The notes beneath the pieces were generated by a model. It searched no databases. It worked only from the letters and a program-made list of their open reading frames with translations, and had not been told where the DNA came from. A stretch of 64,000 nt of DNA from positions 1 through 64,000 of the forward strand of contig NC_064682.1 of the NCBI RefSeq assembly GCF_023278565.1, in the 5' to 3' direction. This document shows positions 60,133 to 64,000 of this stretch, in pieces. The translations under genes and the position numbers were made by a program. Every line of letters begins with the position of its first letter. Positions within the stretch are counted from its first letter, which is position 1. This stretch comes from Colletotrichum lupini. Its lineage: Eukaryota > Ascomycota > Sordariomycetes > Glomerellales > Glomerellaceae.

Positions 60133-62002
60133 AGTCGACCCACCCCCTTTTGGCCACCCCATTTCTCTATCCTAGCTACCGCATTAAAACCCTACCCACG
60201 ATTTTCAAACCACTATAATAATTACAAAAATCGTCCAAATATAATTCTTTTTTATATACTTATTTATTAATATATAATAGTCTCGTATACCGAAAATGAA
60301 GTTGTTCGGGCTCTTAAGGCTATTAAAAGAGGTCTCTTAGTTAATCGGGCCTCGATTAAGTTCGGAGTTCTAAGGTTAACTTTTCGTAACCGTAGGAGAG
60401 GCTACTAGACGAGGGTAATAGTATTTATAGACCTCTAGAGGCTTCCTCTATAATAAGAAAACTAGCTAGCTTAGTAAGTTTATATTTAGTATAATCTAGG
60501 CGTTATATTAACTTACGAATAGCTTATAAAATTCGCTAAGCGAGTTCTAAGATCCTAAGGGGATATAAATCCTCTTAAGAAAAGATAGATAGACGCTTTC
60601 TTAAGGAGGAACTTATTAATTAAGGTCTAAAGAAGTCGTACTATCGATTCGAGGTATCTAAATAGGGCTATTACTAATATAATTAAGTTATAGTTTAGAT
60701 TACTTAATATACTAGAGATTAGTAATATTAAATAGGCTAATAGGTATAATATAAATAAGACTAGTATCCTAGAGGGTAAGGGATTTAATAGCCTAGTTTT
60801 AAGTAAAGTAGAGACTATAATAGTGCGAAAAAAAGAGCTTAGTTCGCGTACTTAGGTATTTATAATTAAGTATATCTCTACTAATAGTCGAGTTATTAAA
60901 CTATTAGTTATATATAAAGGAAAGTCGGTATAGTAGTAGTAGTTTCTATTTGAACTTAACCCTTATACTAGTTAGGAGTTTATAATAATAAATAATAGCT
61001 AGACGACCGATAAGACTGCCCTTAAGTAGTTAAAAATAGTATTCTTATTATAGACTAAGACCCCCCCCCTTAGGGGGCTTAGTATACTTAATAAGCTTTA
61101 ACTATTAGTTCTAGATAGTTATAGGAGTTATACGATAATAGAATTTATATAGGAATATTATAAAAATAACGTCTACTTATTATTCTTATTACTATATACT
61201 TCCTATGTCCTCTAGCTATTAGATATAGCTATCTTTAGACTTATTAAGTCTAAGTATAAGAAGGAGCTTAGTAAGGAGGACATAGTAAACAATTCTATTA
61301 TTATTAAAAAGCGGTACTTCTTAAGCTACTATTAAAAAGCTCGTTTAGCTAGTTTAACGTTATTAAATATATAAAGTAGGTAGAAAGTAACTAGACTATA
61401 TCCCCCTAATATAGCTAGACTACTTACTAATCTAATAATCCTACTTAACCTAATTATACTAACTAAAAAGACCGCAGATGCTAAGTAAGTAATTAGTAAT
61501 ACTAAAAAAGCTATTAACTAGGTATTAGCGGCGTTTATTATTAACTAGTTAATACTTAGGAAGGTTAGCGAGCTCTGCGATTAGTCAAAGTTATTTATAG
61601 AGCTTAGTCTAGACTATAATACTTAACGACTACTATTTAAAAAAGTAAAAAGGGTATTTAGCGAGCAGGCCTATTATTTAGTAATATCTTAGTACTATAT
61701 TCGAGTTCTAAAAGCTAAAGTTAACTAATTAAGGCTATGGAAAAAGAAGAGTATATTAATAGACCTAAATACTAGGTTTGCGAACATTTAGGATATATAG
61801 AGAGCTTAGGAGGACTCTAGCGACTATCTAGTTAGTCCTAGTCGACTCGCAGGGGTCGAATTACCTAAGGAGAATAATAACTATATTATTATAGTAGTAG
61901 AAGATAGTTAATTAATTAAGTGTAGTTAGTAGCGATGTTTTAATACTATGTTTTGATAGGGTGGCTAAAAGGGGGGGGTGGCCAAAAGGGGGTGGGTCGA
62001 CT
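60133..62002 (+). mobile_element. Fot1/pogo-family DNA transposon, RIPped
   Basis: 1,870 bp, bounded by TA duplications (60,131-60,132; 62,003-62,004) and 28-bp inverted repeats beginning AGTCGACCCACCCCC (60,133-60,160 and 61,975-62,002) that are identical. Size, TA target and the transposase relic all fit Fot1-like elements of filamentous fungi. The repeats are spared from mutation while the interior has almost no CpA/TpG. Confidence 0.92.
60283..61930 (+). pseudogene. Fot1/pogo transposase relic
   Basis: A + frame with RIP-type stops. The N-terminus YTENEVVRALKAIKRGLLVN and following SIKFGVLRLTFRNR form the Psq-type helix-turn-helix. Then comes a CENP-B-type DNA-binding segment (GDINPLKKRQIDAFLRRN near 60,555-60,610). 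In the DDE domain, LVLDSYRSYT (about 61,103-61,132) carries one catalytic Asp, and LLYTSYVLQLLDIAIF (about 61,190-61,236) corresponds to the family's PPHTSH-LQPLD motif after H to Y and P to L changes. Many stops; not functional. Confidence 0.85.
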
Positions 62003-62004
62003 TA

Positions 62005-62183
62005 AGGCATACACTCACATATCCTAGCTTATCTTTGATATCTGTAATATGAAATGAATTGGCGTTCATCGTACTTGTAAGTACATAACGTTGGGAACTT
62101 TGCAATGCTTTTGGCAACGATAACATTAGTGATGCCCAAGTCCTTGCCTATTTATGTGAGCTGACGTGACATTTTCCTCAACC
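62005..62183. other. Intergenic unique DNA
   Basis: 180 bp between the transposon's right TA and the stop of the minus-strand gene. No feature was seen. Confidence 0.6.
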
Positions 62184-63052
62184 TCATACCTTGACGTTAT
62201 TCTTCTCTGATATCAAATCATATGCAAACATGCCGTCGTCGTGATTTAAAAATTTCATGTCCGAAGACCGTTCGTGCTCTTTGACTTCTGGCTCCACGTC
62301 TTTATGCCCACATACGAAGTTTTCCTCGGCATCTGTCGGCGGTTGCGGTGTCAATTGCTCATGATCCGTAGCCTCCCCCTCTGGATCGAGATACTCTGGC
62401 TTTCCCGTCCTCATTTCTCTTCGTATAAGCTCAATCTCGATGACTATGCGTCCTTCGGGCTTTATCTTTTGGCGTAGGCTGTCACCATCACAGTCAAAAT
62501 ACAATCCCCAAATACCACTATCTTCCAAGACTGCACAGAAGCCTTCCCATCCACAAAAGGTAAGCCTACGATCTTGTCGAGTACACTCCCACGGCCCAGT
62601 CACATTACCATCCGCAATGGCACGGTTGCCAAAGCGGACTTGATATGTAACGGGATCGACGAATATCCAATTCATGATAGGTGCCTCATGGGTAATAGTG
62701 CTCACTAGCCCCGAGAAGCGTGAGTCCGGGTAAGGAAGATAATAGCCCTCGAACGGGTGACCGAAAGGAACATCATGAGCTGTGCCGGTGTCCACAAATA
62801 GCTGTCCAATTATTTAGGGTTCTGATACGCAAGGAGATGGAGAAAGCTTACTCTATCGCCAGAAAGGACGACTTGACGTCCTTCGAGGTAAGGGCTGAAC
62901 TGTGATGACTTGGGACAGTGCAATACAAGGTTGTTCTTTCGACTTCGATGCTCTTCTCGACGCGATCTGGCCATGGAAGCCTTAATGCCTTCAGAGGCGC
63001 CCACAGCAGTGGCGAAGCTGATGAGTAGTGAGAGAGCCATCTCCCTTTGCAT
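62184..63052 (-). CDS. Conserved fungal protein of unknown function (272 aa, two exons)
   Basis: Minus strand: exon 1 63,052-62,852, a 50-nt intron (62,851-62,802, GTAAGC...CAG, phase 0), exon 2 62,801-62,184. I chose ATG 63,052 (MQREMALSLL); a second ATG at 63,040 gives MALSLL and is equally plausible. The N-terminus is a hydrophobic/amphipathic helix (ALSLLISFATAVGAS) followed by a basic, Arg/Glu-rich helix (ARSRREEHRSRKNN), then compact segments such as VDTGTAHDVPFGHPFEGYY, NWIFVDPVTYQVRFGNR and QDRRLTFCGWEGFCAVLED. The C-terminus is acidic and probably disordered. I recall this layout as a widespread uncharacterised family of filamentous ascomycetes, but no function is known to me. The gene is intact and unRIPped. 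Confidence 0.78.
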
Positions 63053-64000
63053 CTGCTAAGGCTGTGTGGAAGATAATAGTGTTATCTAGAGCTCTGTGGA
63101 CAGTTGAGAGATGGTTTGTAGCGGGAACTCTGATTCCACGTAACGATGACTTGAAGGATTTCGTCAGTGAGATGCGACTCTGCCCACCAGTAGTCCTAGC
63201 GATTTGTCTCTTTCACACGGGTGAGTGGATGACCAGGCAATCGTTTTGCCGCTCATTTCAGGCCGTTGAGGACAGCGTGGTAGCGATAGTCTCGGGAAAT
63301 CGTTCGATTCAACCCCATAAGTCAGAATAATGCTTGGAGTGTTTCAGACTTCGAAACCTCGAAAGATCAGAAGAGACGTTAGAAAAAGGATTGGAGATCA
63401 TCGGCTGATGCCTGTGGAGCTTCCTGGCAGCTTCTGACAGAAGACGGCATTCTATGCCTTTTGAAGAGATGTCAGATACAATGCCCATGCTGCAGATCTT
63501 CGATAGTGCCTGGTGGTCCCTGATTGATGTTGTTGAAACTCTCCGGCACAAGGACCATGACCAGGGTCCAGTGGCTGCAGGACCCTTGTCAAAGCTCCCA
63601 TGAAGACATCCTGAGACACAGGCGAACCCCAATGCAACCCACAAACGTTCTATCGACTCACCCACATCGTACCATGCGAACCATTTTTCAGATGTTCTGG
63701 AAACAAGAGTGCCTTTCCGCATGAGCGAACCGCGCCGACCGACGCGTTCTGGCCAAGACCGACAAAACACGACGCAAGATACGATCCGAGCGGCTGGTTT
63801 CAACATCAGACGATGTCATTTTGCTACCAAGTTGATCGCTGGTTCTGTAGCAAATATGATTCCAGAGGCATAGATGGGGAAGGAGGATAGCATCAAGTAA
63901 TTATACCGGGCACTGTCAGCCGAGTTCGGGATCGAAGCTTAAAGCTCACCATGCTCCCCCTCCATCATGGCCAACCAAGTCACATCTCAATCCAAATTAC
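63053..64000. other. Right end of window, no convincing gene
   Basis: Promoter region of the minus-strand gene, then sequence with competing open frames. One runs on minus (63,806-63,309, 165 codons from ATG). One runs on + (about 63,405-63,600, with MLQIFDSAWWSLIDVVETL). Neither has a recognisable domain and they overlap, so at most one is real. The ordinary base composition shows unique DNA. Confidence 0.4.

Noticed and set aside
63028..63330. A + ORF of 100 codons
   Set aside because: It overlaps the start of the intact minus-strand gene antisense and begins with GTG.

Overview
This window is the left end of a chromosome of a filamentous ascomycete (Pezizomycotina). The evidence is a terminal CCCTAA array, short introns of 50-111 nt with GTAAG/CAG borders, Ty1/copia, hAT and Fot1/pogo transposons, and the mark of repeat-induced point mutation (RIP). 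In long AT-rich blocks CpA and TpG are almost absent and TpA is abundant, while CpG remains. No species is assigned.

Layout. Bases 1-106 are telomere. Bases 107 to about 31,000 form a RIP-saturated subtelomere with no intact gene. If TAA/TAG is read as mutated Gln or Trp, several long broken reading frames appear. The one touching the telomere reads as an Argonaute PAZ/linker-2 region cut off by the telomere repeats. The others are unrecognised. The same block holds a 199-nt poly(A) run, several tandem repeats, a complete copia element (11,910-18,878; 202-bp LTRs; 5-bp target duplication) and a roughly 3-kb array of about 40 palindromic units (27,565-30,515).

From about 31,000 the window alternates between ordinary unique DNA and RIPped insertions. 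A second copia element (31,647-38,557) splits a small gene for a His-Me finger endonuclease-like protein. A hAT element (39,484-45,319) carries an 8-bp target duplication. A gene island follows: a small membrane-protein ORF, a class I lysine-methyltransferase-like gene and a three-exon chromodomain gene. A third copia element (50,528-58,140) sits inside codon 12 of an L-asparaginase gene whose remaining 334 codons are open. A Fot1/pogo element (60,133-62,002) has a TA duplication. The window ends with a two-exon gene of unknown function on the minus strand (62,184-63,052) and about 950 bp with no convincing gene.

The genes do not form a pathway. The organising theme is a transposon-battered subtelomere under strong RIP: two host genes are split by copia insertions, one putative RNA-silencing gene is lost to the chromosome end, and live genes persist between RIPped blocks. 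Functional calls rest on motifs read by eye. No database search was possible.
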